Assembly (NCBI RefSeq): GCF_001654495.1
Contig: NZ_CP015849.1
Span: forward strand, 3,385,501 to 3,449,500
From: Streptomyces sp. SAT1
GTDB taxonomy: Bacteria; Actinomycetota; Actinomycetes; Streptomycetales; Streptomycetaceae
Length of the DNA: 64,000 nucleotides
Direction: 5' to 3'
The position numbers and the translations under genes were made by a program. Position 1 is the stretch's first letter; each line of letters opens with the position of its first letter. Positions 40,583 to 50,468 of the stretch are shown here, piece by piece. Below the pieces are notes generated by a model. The model was given only the letters and a program-made list of their open reading frames with translations, was not told the DNA's origin and did no database searches.

Positions 40583-43500
40583 ATGTCTGAGCGGGCCCGG
40601 CTCAGCCTCGGTGATCTGACTGCAGGGCGTGCCGTGTCGGGCATTGTCACCGGCGGCGACGTCACAGTGGTCGCTGTACAGATGTTCGGGCCGGCGGCGG
40701 CGCAGGTGACGTATCGGCGCCCCGACGGCACTGTGGAGGAGCGAATCCTCTACGAGGAGGATGCTGCGCGACTCGCTGAGGTGGCCTGCGGCTCGGTAGG
40801 CAGCGGTTTCGACGCGGATCCTGGCTTGTTCCGGCTGGCGGCCGAAGCGTTGCGGATCCGGATGGCTGCGCGCGGCGACGCAATGCTGGCGGTGTCCACC
40901 AGCCTCCTCGATCCGCTGCCCCACCAGATCCAGGCTGTCTACAACGAGCTGCTGCCGCGGACCCCGCTGCGTTTCCTCCTCGCTGACGACCCCGGTGCAG
41001 GAAAGACCATCATGGCCGGGCTTTACATCAAGGAGCTGGCGCTCCGCGGTGATCTGGAGCGCTGTCTCATCGTCGTGCCGGGAGGACTAGTCGAACAGTG
41101 GCAGGACGAGCTGCTCGAGAAGTTCGGCCTCGACTTCACCCTCCTCACCCGGCAGCTGACCGACGCGACGATCGAGGGCAACGTCTTCGATCGTCATCCC
41201 CGGCTCATCGCTCGCATGGACGCGTTGGCGCGCTCCGAGGACATGCAGCGGCTGCTCGGGGAGAGCGGGTGGGACCTGGTCGTCGTGGACGAGGCCCACC
41301 GGATGAGCGCTAGTTACTTCGGCACGGAGCTGAAGACCACGAAGCGCTACGAGCTTGGTCGCCTCCTTGGTCGCCTCACTCGCCACCTGCTCCTGATGAC
41401 CGCCACCCCACACGCAGGCAAGGAGGAGGACTTTCAGCTGTTCATGACGCTGCTGGACAGCGACCGGTTCAGCGGCCGCTATCGGGCAGGTATCCACCGG
41501 CACGATGTCTCCGGCCTGATGCGACGCATGATCAAGGAGGACCTGCTCACCTTCGATGGCAAGCAACTGTTCCCAGAGCGCCGCGCTTACACCGTGCCGT
41601 ACGAACTGTCGCCTGCTGAGTATGACCTGTACGAGCAGGTCACGGAGTACGTCCGCCAGGAGATGAACCGGGCGGAGCGGTTGGACGGCCGACGAGGCAA
41701 CCAGGTCGGTTTCGCGCTTACCGTCCTCCAGCGTCGCCTCGCCTCCAGCCCAGCGGCGATCCACCGGTCCCTAGAACGCAGGCGGATGCGACTGGAGACC
41801 CGACGTCAGGAGATGTTGTCGGATCAGACCGTGGCGAACTTGGCCCTTGAGTCCGCACCGTCCATCCCCGTCGAGGACGAGTTGGACGACTTGACCGGTG
41901 GCGAGTTGGAGGATCTCGAGGAGCAGGTCGTCGATGCGGCGACCGCCGCCCGCACCCTCCAAGAGCTGGAGCTGGAGATCGCCGCGCTGAGCGAACTGGA
42001 GCGGCTCGCCGCACGGGTACTGGCCTCCGGCGACGACCGCAAGTGGCGGGAGCTGTCGGGGCTGCTCCAGGATGACCCGCTGTTGCAGGATGAGAGAGGG
42101 CTGCCGCGCAAGCTGATCATTTTCACCGAGCATCGCGACACTCTTGAGTACCTGTCCCGCCGCATCAGGAATCTGATCGGACGCCCCGAGGGAGTCGTCG
42201 CCATCCATGGCGGCACCCCACGCCCACAGCGCCGTGACATCCGCGATGCCTTCAACCAGGACCCCGAAGTTCGCGTTCTTGTCGCTACCGACGCAGCCGG
42301 CGAGGGCCTCAACCTCCAGCGCGCTCACCTCATGGTCAACTACGACCTGCCGTGGAACCCCAATCGAATCGAGCAGCGCTTCGGCCGGATCCACCGCATC
42401 GGCCAGACCGAGGTTTGCCACCTGTGGAATCTGATTGCCGCCGACACTCGAGAGGGACAGGTCTTCCAACGACTCCTCGACAAGATCGAGCAGCAGTCGA
42501 GGGCATACGACGGCAAGGTCTACAACGTCCTGGGTGAGCTTTTCGAGGGCGAGCCGTTGCGAGGCTTGCTCTTGGAGGCAATCCGCTACGGCGACCGACC
42601 CGAGGTCAAGAGCCGCCTGGATCAGGTCATCGACGCCCGGGTAGGTGAGCGGGCAGTGGAGCTGATCAAAGGGCTCGCACTCGACACCCATGTCATGGGG
42701 TTGGAGGACGTCGAGGCGGTACGGCTGCGTATGGAGGAGGCTCAAGCCAAGCGGTTGCATCCGCACTACGTACGAGCCTTCTTTCGTGACGCCTTTGACC
42801 GTCTCGGTGGTCACCTCAGGGCGCGAGAAAACGGCCGTTTCGAGATCACCCATATTCCGGCCGTCCTGCGCGATACGGGCCGCTTTGGGCTCGGCCTGGG
42901 CGGAGTCGTGCAGCGCCGCTATGAACGGGTGTGCTTCGACCGCGGGCGCGTCACTGTGCCTGACGCCGCCCGTGCCGACCTCATCGCCCCTGGGCACCCG
43001 CTCTTCGACGCGGTTCTGGAAGAGACGGTTCACCGGCACGGTGACCTACTCACGCGAGGCGCGGTTCTGATCGACGCCTCCGATGCAGGGACCACCCCCC
43101 GGCTGTTGACCGCGCTGGTCCAAGAGGTCGTCGACGGGCACGGACGGTCAGTGGACCGTTCCTTTGCGTTTGTGGAGCTGAATCCCGACGGAACGGCCCA
43201 CGATGCCGGCCCTGCTCCCTATCTGGACTATCGCCCGCCCACACCCCGGGAGGCCGAGGCGGCAGGGGCGCTACTCACGGATGAGTGGCTCCGAGATGGT
43301 GGGCCCGCCCGTGCCATGGACTGGGCCGTGCGGGAGGCCGTCCCGCAGCACCTGAACCGCACCCGGGAACGACTGCTGCCCGTCATCGAGCGTACTCGTG
43401 CCCAGGTCGAGCAGCGGCTGCGACAGGAGATCAGCTTCTGGCATGCGCAGGCCGGAAAACTCGAACTGGATGTTGCCGAGGGCAAGAAAGTCCGTCACCG

Positions 43501-44098
43501 TCCGGAAACCGCGCGTGCTTGGGCTGAGGACCTTGAGCGCCGCCGTGAGCAGCGTTTGGCCGTGCTCGACAAAGACCAGGCTCTTCAGGCCCGCCCGCCG
43601 GTAGTGGCGGGGTGCGCGCTCGTCGTCCCGGTTGGCTGGTTGGCCAGACACCTTGGCCCTGCCGAGACCCCGGTGGAGAAGGCTGTACTCGCTGCTTTGT
43701 ATGCGGCTGACGGCTACGAGACCGACCGGCGGGCTGTGGCTGCGGTACTCGGCGCTGAGCGTGCTCTTGGGCGCGTCCCCGAGGAGATGGCCCACAACAA
43801 TCCCGGCTACGACATCCGATCGCTTAGTCTTAACGGTCACCTCGTGCACATCGAGGTGAAGGGTCGCCGAGAGGGTGCGGAGCACTTCTACGTCAGTCGA
43901 AACGAGGTCCTCGTCGCCAAGAATCGCGGCGCGCAGCATCGTCTCGCCCTGGTCTCCGTCAGCCCGCGGGGGGCGGAGCACGACGAGATCCGCTATTTGA
44001 CCGACGCCTTCGCCGACACCGACTTCGGCGACCTGCAGACCGAGGGTGTGCTGCTGTCCTGGCAGGACGCCTGGAACAAGGGAGGAACCCCGCAGTGA
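40583..44098 (+). CDS. SNF2-type helicase with C-terminal DUF3883 (Hma helicase-like)
   Basis: A 1171-residue ATP-dependent helicase. The N-terminal ATPase has DDPGAGKTIMAGLYIKEL (Walker A), VVVDEAHRMS (DEAH) and LMTATPH; the second lobe has LIIFTEHRDTLEYL, ATDAAGEGLNLQRAHLMVNY and RIEQRFGRIHRIGQT. The last 130 residues are a DUF3883-like domain with NNPGYDIRS and VHIEVKGRR, a nuclease-fold-like signature found on restriction-associated helicases. It starts the operon, and the next gene overlaps its stop (GTGA). With the methylase and ATPase it forms a helicase-methylase-ATPase set like the Hma defence system; DNA translocation is inferred. Confidence 0.85.
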   Translation: MSERARLSLGDLTAGRAVSGIVTGGDVTVVAVQMFGPAAAQVTYRRPDGTVEERILYEEDAARLAEVACGSVGSGFDADPGLFRLAAEALRIRMAARGDAMLAVSTSLLDPLPHQIQAVYNELLPRTPLRFLLADDPGAGKTIMAGLYIKELALRGDLERCLIVVPGGLVEQWQDELLEKFGLDFTLLTRQLTDATIEGNVFDRHPRLIARMDALARSEDMQRLLGESGWDLVVVDEAHRMSASYFGTELKTTKRYELGRLLGRLTRHLLLMTATPHAGKEEDFQLFMTLLDSDRFSGRYRAGIHRHDVSGLMRRMIKEDLLTFDGKQLFPERRAYTVPYELSPAEYDLYEQVTEYVRQEMNRAERLDGRRGNQVGFALTVLQRRLASSPAAIHRSLERRRMRLETRRQEMLSDQTVANLALESAPSIPVEDELDDLTGGELEDLEEQVVDAATAARTLQELELEIAALSELERLAARVLASGDDRKWRELSGLLQDDPLLQDERGLPRKLIIFTEHRDTLEYLSRRIRNLIGRPEGVVAIHGGTPRPQRRDIRDAFNQDPEVRVLVATDAAGEGLNLQRAHLMVNYDLPWNPNRIEQRFGRIHRIGQTEVCHLWNLIAADTREGQVFQRLLDKIEQQSRAYDGKVYNVLGELFEGEPLRGLLLEAIRYGDRPEVKSRLDQVIDARVGERAVELIKGLALDTHVMGLEDVEAVRLRMEEAQAKRLHPHYVRAFFRDAFDRLGGHLRARENGRFEITHIPAVLRDTGRFGLGLGGVVQRRYERVCFDRGRVTVPDAARADLIAPGHPLFDAVLEETVHRHGDLLTRGAVLIDASDAGTTPRLLTALVQEVVDGHGRSVDRSFAFVELNPDGTAHDAGPAPYLDYRPPTPREAEAAGALLTDEWLRDGGPARAMDWAVREAVPQHLNRTRERLLPVIERTRAQVEQRLRQEISFWHAQAGKLELDVAEGKKVRHRPETARAWAEDLERRREQRLAVLDKDQALQARPPVVAGCALVVPVGWLARHLGPAETPVEKAVLAALYAADGYETDRRAVAAVLGAERALGRVPEEMAHNNPGYDIRSLSLNGHLVHIEVKGRREGAEHFYVSRNEVLVAKNRGAQHRLALVSVSPRGAEHDEIRYLTDAFADTDFGDLQTEGVLLSWQDAWNKGGTPQ

Positions 44099-46896
44099 GC
44101 GGTGCAACCGAAGACACGGCCTCTGCTCCAGAGCGCCGCACCAAGCTCATCGAGGTGTCCCTCCCTCTGGAGGCGATCAACAGGGAGTCGGCCCGGGAGA
44201 AGTCCATCCGGCACGGGCACCCGTCCACGCTCCACCTGTGGTGGGCACGCAGGCCGTTGGCGGCTGCACGGGCGATGCTCTTCGCCCAGCTTGTGGACGA
44301 CCCTGGTTCGCGGCCCGATCTGTATCCGGGGCCGGAGGAGCAGAAGGCCGAGCGGCAGCGATTGTTCGACCTCATCGAGGAGATGGTCCCCTGGGAGGCC
44401 ACCCGCGATGAACGGATCATGCGCAAGGTTCGGGAGAAGATCGCCGAGTCGCATGGTGACGGTCCCCTTCCGCCTGTCCTCGACCCCTTTGCTGGCGGTG
44501 GGACGATTCCGCTGGAGGCGCACCGGCTGGGGCTTGAGGCTCATGCCAGTGACCTGAATCCAGTGCCAGTCGTCATCAACAAGGCGTTGATCGAGATTCC
44601 ACCGCGATGGGCCGGGCGTAAGCCGGTTTCGCAGTCTGCGGAACTGCGTCACGAGGGGAGTTGGCGGGGGGCGAGCGGTCTCGCGGAGGACGTGCGGCAG
44701 TACGGAAAGTGGATGCGGGAGCAGGCGCACGTGCGGATCGGTGCGCACTATCCGAAGGCCAAGTTGGAGGACGGGAGTAAGGCGGCGGTTATTGCTTGGT
44801 TGTGGGCGCGGACAGTGGCTTGCCCTGACCCGGCTTGCGGGGCTGAGATGCCGTTGGTGCGGTCGTTCTGGCTGAGTAAGAAGAAGGGCCGACCTCGCTA
44901 TATCGTCGCAGAGCCGGTGGACGGGCAGGTCACGTTCACGATCGGCGGCCCAGAGGGCGAGCCCCGTGAGGGAACCGTTGACGGCAAGGGCGCTGAATGC
45001 CTGGTGTGTGGTAATCGGGCTACGCTGAAGTACGTCCGGGCCGAGGGGGTGGCCGGGCGCATGGGTGCAGTGATGATGGCTGTAGTCGCGGAGGGTAAGC
45101 GGCAGCGGATCTACTTGTCGCCGAGCGGGGAGCACGTGGAGGCGGCGGAGGTAGGGCGGCCCGTCAATGTTCCGGAGTCCGAGCTGCCCGAGAAAGCACT
45201 GAGCTTCCGGGTGCAGGCGTACGGGATGACGAAACACGCCGATCTGTTCACGAATCGGCAGTTGCTTGCGCTGACCACCTTTGGCGAACTGGTTGGCGAG
45301 GCCCGCGAGAGAATTGAGCGGGATGCGAAGGCCGCGGGTATGGACACCGTCGAGGCAACGGAGTACGGGAAGGCAGTGGCGCTGTATCTGGGCTTGGCTT
45401 CCAGCCGTGCGGCCGACTACTGCTCGACCATCTCCACATGGTCGAGCAACCCTCAGAACGAGCTAGTGCGTAGCACGTTTGCACGTCAAGCACTTCCTAT
45501 GACCTGGGACTTCGCAGAAAGCAACGTCTTTGGTCCGTCCTCCGGAACTCTGGAGATCATGGTCACCGCGGTTGGCAAGGCCCTCGATCTACTGCCTGCC
45601 GAGCAGGCCACGGGCAATGTGGTTCAAGCCGACGCCACTAGCCGTTCATTTGATAACTACGTCGTCAATACCGATCCCCCATATTATGACAACATCGGTT
45701 ACGCTGATCTCTCCGACTACTTCTACGTATGGCTCCGCAGCTCCCTCGGCGGTATCTACCCCGAGGTCATGAGCACGATCCTCACCCCCAAGGAACCCGA
45801 GCTGATCGCTTCGCCGTACCGGCATGGCGGGGACCGCGAGAAGGCCGAGGACCACTTCGAGCGGGGCTTTGTCGAGACTTTCACGCACATGCGCGCAGGT
45901 CACCACCCTGACTTCCCTCTCGTCGTCTACTACGCCTTCAAGCAGTCCGAGACCGACAACGAGAACGGCATCGCCTCCACTGGCTGGGAGACCATGCTGA
46001 ACGGCCTCATCCAGGCCGGCTGGTCTGTAACCGGTACTTGGCCCGTCCGTACGGAGCGCGCCGGTCGTTCCGTCGGCATCGGTACCAATGCCCTCGCCTC
46101 CTCGGTAGTCCTGGCTTGCCGCCCCCGCCACGTCACCGCCGGCTCCACCGACCGTCGTGGCTTCCTCCGTGCTCTGCGCAGTGAACTCCCAGACAAGCTG
46201 CGGAAGCTACAAGAGGGCAATCTCGCCCCCGTCGACCTCCCTCAGTCCGCGATCGGCCCAGGCATCGCCGTGTTCTCGCGGTACGCGAAGGTCACCGAGC
46301 CCGACGGCACTCCCATGCGCGTCCGCACTGCGCTTGGACTTATCAACGACGTGCTCGCCGACGTGCTGAACGAACAAGAGGGCGAGTTCGACCAGGACAC
46401 CCGGTGGGCGATCCGCTGGTTCGAGCAGTTCCAGTGGAGTAAGGGCACCTTCGGGGACGCAGAGACACTTGCAAAGGCGTACAACGTGTCCGTGAAGGGG
46501 CTCCAGGACGCCCACATCACTGCCTCGGGCGACAGCAAGGTATGGCTCGTGGCACCGGCCGACCTGCCGGAGTCCTACGACCCAGAGACGGACAGTCGTA
46601 TCTCCGTCTGGGAAGCCGCCATGCACCTGTCCCGGGTGCTGGATGGCAAGGGCGCACAGTCCGGCGTAGGACCGGCTGGTGAGCTGCTCGCCGGGATCCG
46701 GGCGCGCGGGGAATTTGACGAGGATGCCATCCGTGACCTCGCCCACCTGCTCTACAGCATCTGCGACCGACGGCGCTGGTCTGAGAGTGGCCAGCGATTC
46801 AATAACCTCGCCAGTGCCTGGTCCGACCTCCAGACCGAGGCCCGTAACGCCGAGAAGCGCGGCCCGCGCAAGCCCCAGCACCAGCCCCTCTTCTGA
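44095..46896 (+). CDS. DUF1156 DNA methylase (N6-adenine/N4-cytosine)
   Basis: A 933-residue methylase from a GTG overlapping the helicase stop. The DUF1156 head is visible in LIEVSLPLEAINRESAREKS and STLHLWWARRPLAAARA. Motif I is DPFAGGGTIPLEA (about 130) with SDLNPVPV next; motif IV is TDPPYYDNIGYADL (about 525), the D-P-P-Y class of amino methylases. A CPDPACG...CLVCG zinc-ribbon pair lies between. Genes of this kind travel with DUF499 ATPases in Hma-like and related defence operons, modifying host DNA. It has no separate specificity subunit. Confidence 0.88.
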   Translation: MSGATEDTASAPERRTKLIEVSLPLEAINRESAREKSIRHGHPSTLHLWWARRPLAAARAMLFAQLVDDPGSRPDLYPGPEEQKAERQRLFDLIEEMVPWEATRDERIMRKVREKIAESHGDGPLPPVLDPFAGGGTIPLEAHRLGLEAHASDLNPVPVVINKALIEIPPRWAGRKPVSQSAELRHEGSWRGASGLAEDVRQYGKWMREQAHVRIGAHYPKAKLEDGSKAAVIAWLWARTVACPDPACGAEMPLVRSFWLSKKKGRPRYIVAEPVDGQVTFTIGGPEGEPREGTVDGKGAECLVCGNRATLKYVRAEGVAGRMGAVMMAVVAEGKRQRIYLSPSGEHVEAAEVGRPVNVPESELPEKALSFRVQAYGMTKHADLFTNRQLLALTTFGELVGEARERIERDAKAAGMDTVEATEYGKAVALYLGLASSRAADYCSTISTWSSNPQNELVRSTFARQALPMTWDFAESNVFGPSSGTLEIMVTAVGKALDLLPAEQATGNVVQADATSRSFDNYVVNTDPPYYDNIGYADLSDYFYVWLRSSLGGIYPEVMSTILTPKEPELIASPYRHGGDREKAEDHFERGFVETFTHMRAGHHPDFPLVVYYAFKQSETDNENGIASTGWETMLNGLIQAGWSVTGTWPVRTERAGRSVGIGTNALASSVVLACRPRHVTAGSTDRRGFLRALRSELPDKLRKLQEGNLAPVDLPQSAIGPGIAVFSRYAKVTEPDGTPMRVRTALGLINDVLADVLNEQEGEFDQDTRWAIRWFEQFQWSKGTFGDAETLAKAYNVSVKGLQDAHITASGDSKVWLVAPADLPESYDPETDSRISVWEAAMHLSRVLDGKGAQSGVGPAGELLAGIRARGEFDEDAIRDLAHLLYSICDRRRWSESGQRFNNLASAWSDLQTEARNAEKRGPRKPQHQPLF

Positions 46897-46943
46897 ACGC
46901 CCGTCCCACTCACAGGCACCCGGAAAGGCAGGACACCCGCACC

Positions 46944-49900
46944 ATGGCGGTGAACAACCGAGACCGTGTCTACCGCATGATCGACATCCTCGGGGAGGGG
47001 CTGCTGCCCTTCCTGGAGAGGGAAATGATCAAGCGACAGGGCGACAGCTGGTTCGAGGACGCGGAGAGCGAGGCTCGAGGACAAGGGAAGCAGATCGGCA
47101 GGACCGATCCGCAATTCCTGCTGAACCTCCTCCAGCGATACTGGAGCACCTACTTCCGGCATCTTCTCCCGGCGAGCGCCCGCGGTTTCGCCAGTGAGCT
47201 GAACGCCGTGCGCAACCAGTGGGCACACAACGAGAAGTTCACCGCGGACGACACTCTGCGCGCGCTGGACACGGCGGAGCGACTGCTGCGGGCCGTGCAC
47301 GCGGATCCCGTCCTGGTCGAGGAGGTCCGCGAGTCCCGGCAGACTCTGCACCGGCAGGTAACAGAGGAAGAGACGAAGAAGGCGGCTCGCCGCGCGCGTG
47401 CCGTGCCGAGCGTGGCCGCTGAGGGGTTGCGGCCTTGGCGTGACGTGCTCACCCCGCACGAGGACGTGGCGCGTGGTGACTTCAACGCCTCCGAGTTCGC
47501 CGCCGACCTATGGCGGGTGGCACGCGGCGAGGGCGCCGCGGAGTACACCGAACCCGAGGAGTTCTTCCAGCGGACATACCTCACCGAGGGCCTCGAAGAA
47601 CTGCTTTCCAAGTCACTGCGCCGGATCAGCGGTGACCCGAACGCCGCCCCCGTCATCAACCTCCAGACCAACTTCGGCGGCGGCAAGACACACTCCATGA
47701 TGGCGCTGTACCACCTGTACGCGCCGGGCCTGAAGGTGAACCGGCTGCCGCAGGACCTTCAGGAGTTGATCGCCGTCGCGCCCGGCGGTGGGCTGCCTGG
47801 CGGGACAGTGCACCGGGCCGTGCTGGTCGGCAACGAGCTGGGTATCGGGCAGGCCGACGTCAAGCCCGATGGCACCGTCGTCAACACCATGTGGGGCCAA
47901 CTCGCCTGGGGGCTCGGCAAGAGGCAGGCATACGACATCATCGCCGAGGCCGACCGCACCAGCACCAGCCCCGGCACCGCACTGCTCCAGGACCTAATCG
48001 CCGCCTACGCGCCCTGCGTAATCCTCATCGACGAGTGGGTTCAGTACGCCGGTCCGCTGCTCGGCAACGACAACCTGCCTGCCGGGTCCTTCGAGACACA
48101 CTTCTCCTTCGCCCAGTCCCTCACCGAGGCCGTCGCCTCCGTCGACGGGGCTCAGTTGCTGGTCTCCATCCCGGCATCCGCGACCGGCAAGATCAGCGCC
48201 GCCGACCAGTACGACATCGGGGGCGAGAACAACCGCACCGCGCTGGAGCGACTCCAGAACGTCGTCCACCGCAAGGCCGACGCTTGGCGCCCCGCCAGCT
48301 CCGACGAGTCCTTCGAGATCGTGCGCCGTCGTCTCTTCCAGACCCCCACCAGTGAGGTCCAAGCCGAGATCAACAAGGTGGCGCGGCTGTACACGCAGTT
48401 CTACGGCACCGAGAAGCGCGAGTTCCCGGCCGGCTGCGACACCATGGACTACGAGCGGCGAATCAAGTCGACCTACCCGATCCACCCGGAGCTGTTCGCC
48501 CGGCTGTACGAAGACTGGTCCACGCTGCCCAGGTTCCAGCGCACCCGAGGTGTGCTGCGGCTGATGAGCACGGTCATTCACGCGCTGTGGCGGGACCAGA
48601 ACCAGAGCCCCATGATCATGCCCGGTGACGTGCCGATACACGACACCCGCGTCAACCAGGAGCTGACGTACTACCTAGAGGACCGCTGGAAGCCGATCAT
48701 CGACGCCGACGTCGACGGACCGGACTCCACGCCGGCCTCCGTCGATGCCGAGAAGCCCGTGCTCGGGCAACGTGGCATGAGCCGCCGCGTGGCCAGGACC
48801 GTCTTCATGGGCTCCGCGCCCCGCGTGCACGCCGCTCGTAAGGGCCTATCCGAGCCGCACATCCGCCTTGGCATGGCTATCCCCGGCGAGCCGCTGGGTA
48901 ACTTCCGCACAGCGCTCAACGCCCTCGCCGACCGCTCCACGTACCTCTACGGCGACGGCGAACGCCACTGGTACGACACCCACGCCAACATCACGCGTAC
49001 GGCCAAGGACGAGGCGAACAAACTCATCGAGGACCCCGACAGGGTATGGGCGGACGTGGTGCGCCGACTGAGTGTGGTCCAGGGAGTACGCGGCCAGTTC
49101 AGCGCCGTCCACGCGGCGCCGCTGCCCGCGAGCGACATTCCGGATAACGACAACGCGCGCCTGGTGCTGCTGCACCCCCGCTTCACGCACCGTAGCGCCC
49201 GTGACGTGCCCGACACTGAGGCCCTGAGCTTCGCCCAGGAGGCTCTTGACCAATACCGCTCCAGCACCCGGCAACACCGCAACGCCCTCGTCTTCCTCGC
49301 CCCCGACCGCAAGGAGATGGAGGAGGTCGCCGAGGCTGTCCGCGAGTACCTAGGCTGGAAGCAGGTCCTCACACAACACGTCCAGCTCGATCTGACGGAG
49401 AACCAGAGGACGCAGGCGAGGACTCGGATGGAGAAGGCTGACGAGACAGTCAGCCTTCGCCTCGGCAAGGCCTACCGGTGGGTCCTTGTCCCCGAGCAGA
49501 TCCCCGGCGCCAAGATCGAGTGGGTCAACTTCAAGGTTGACCTGCAAGCCATTGATGACGCGGCCATCCAGGTCGGTGATCGTCTGAAGCGTCAGGGCAT
49601 GCTTTACGTCCTGCAGGCTCCTGCCGTCCTGCACCAGCGGATCAACGACGCCCTGAGCCAGGAGTGGAACCGGGACGGCCACATCTCCGTCGGTCGCCTG
49701 TGGGAACTGCACACCAAGTACCCGTACATGAATCGTCTGCGTGACCGCTCAGTCCTCGACCAAGGTATCGAGGACGTCCTTTCCCATGTCACCTGGGAGA
49801 CGGATGGCTTCGCCCTGGCCACCAGCCACGATCCCGAGGCCGGCCGCTATCTGGGGCTCGTCCTGCCCTGCCGCAATGTGTCCTTCGGTCAGATCACCGA

Positions 49901-50339
49901 CAGCACGCTGCTGGTACGAGCCGACCTTGCCATCGCTCAGGAGACCGCGGATCTGGCGGCCGCCGCCCAGCACCAGAAGCAAGCCAATCAGGTCCATGAT
50001 GCCGACGACGGCACAGGCAGCGCGGCCGAGCAGAGCCCGGGTGGTTCGTCGGCGTCACTACGCCCTACGCCCGGCGCCCCGGTCCCGGCGCCGACTCCGT
50101 TGCCGCGCGTCCCGACCCGGTTCTATGCCCACGCCCGGCTGGACACCGAGCAATACAGCAAGCACGCCACAAAGTACGCCTTCGAAATCCTTCAGCACCT
50201 CGAAGCCATCGGGGCGGACGTCGAGGTCACGGTCGAGATCCAAGCGACCGCGCCCGGCGGTTTCCCCGCGGACAAAGTTCGCACCCTCACGGAAAACGCC
50301 AACACCCTGAAACTGCAAGCCCAGTTCGAGGAGGAATAG
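46944..50339 (+). CDS. DUF499 ATPase with Swt1/HEPN-like N-terminus (Hma ATPase-like)
   Basis: A 1131-residue protein. Residues 1-130 resemble the Swt1-type HEPN domain (RVYRMIDILGEGLLPFLERE; LNAVRNQWAHNEKF with the R-N-x-x-x-H core of HEPN RNases). The DUF499 AAA-like ATPase follows: LQTNFGGGKTHSMMALYHL (Walker A, about 245), CVILIDEWVQYAG (Walker B). The end holds a linker and a small C-terminal domain. The HEPN motif suggests RNA cleavage or a dimerisation scaffold. It lies 47 bp after the methylase, in the same operon. Confidence 0.85.
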   Translation: MAVNNRDRVYRMIDILGEGLLPFLEREMIKRQGDSWFEDAESEARGQGKQIGRTDPQFLLNLLQRYWSTYFRHLLPASARGFASELNAVRNQWAHNEKFTADDTLRALDTAERLLRAVHADPVLVEEVRESRQTLHRQVTEEETKKAARRARAVPSVAAEGLRPWRDVLTPHEDVARGDFNASEFAADLWRVARGEGAAEYTEPEEFFQRTYLTEGLEELLSKSLRRISGDPNAAPVINLQTNFGGGKTHSMMALYHLYAPGLKVNRLPQDLQELIAVAPGGGLPGGTVHRAVLVGNELGIGQADVKPDGTVVNTMWGQLAWGLGKRQAYDIIAEADRTSTSPGTALLQDLIAAYAPCVILIDEWVQYAGPLLGNDNLPAGSFETHFSFAQSLTEAVASVDGAQLLVSIPASATGKISAADQYDIGGENNRTALERLQNVVHRKADAWRPASSDESFEIVRRRLFQTPTSEVQAEINKVARLYTQFYGTEKREFPAGCDTMDYERRIKSTYPIHPELFARLYEDWSTLPRFQRTRGVLRLMSTVIHALWRDQNQSPMIMPGDVPIHDTRVNQELTYYLEDRWKPIIDADVDGPDSTPASVDAEKPVLGQRGMSRRVARTVFMGSAPRVHAARKGLSEPHIRLGMAIPGEPLGNFRTALNALADRSTYLYGDGERHWYDTHANITRTAKDEANKLIEDPDRVWADVVRRLSVVQGVRGQFSAVHAAPLPASDIPDNDNARLVLLHPRFTHRSARDVPDTEALSFAQEALDQYRSSTRQHRNALVFLAPDRKEMEEVAEAVREYLGWKQVLTQHVQLDLTENQRTQARTRMEKADETVSLRLGKAYRWVLVPEQIPGAKIEWVNFKVDLQAIDDAAIQVGDRLKRQGMLYVLQAPAVLHQRINDALSQEWNRDGHISVGRLWELHTKYPYMNRLRDRSVLDQGIEDVLSHVTWETDGFALATSHDPEAGRYLGLVLPCRNVSFGQITDSTLLVRADLAIAQETADLAAAAQHQKQANQVHDADDGTGSAAEQSPGGSSASLRPTPGAPVPAPTPLPRVPTRFYAHARLDTEQYSKHATKYAFEILQHLEAIGADVEVTVEIQATAPGGFPADKVRTLTENANTLKLQAQFEEE

Positions 50340-50468
50340 GGTCGGGCCGAGGGCCTGGTGATCCTCACAGGAACCGGGCCTGATCGTTTCGGCTGTCGGC
50401 GCACTCGATAGGTTGTCAGATCCTGGTAGACCGACTTCGTCCAAGAACACTACGGGGGGACCGCAGGC

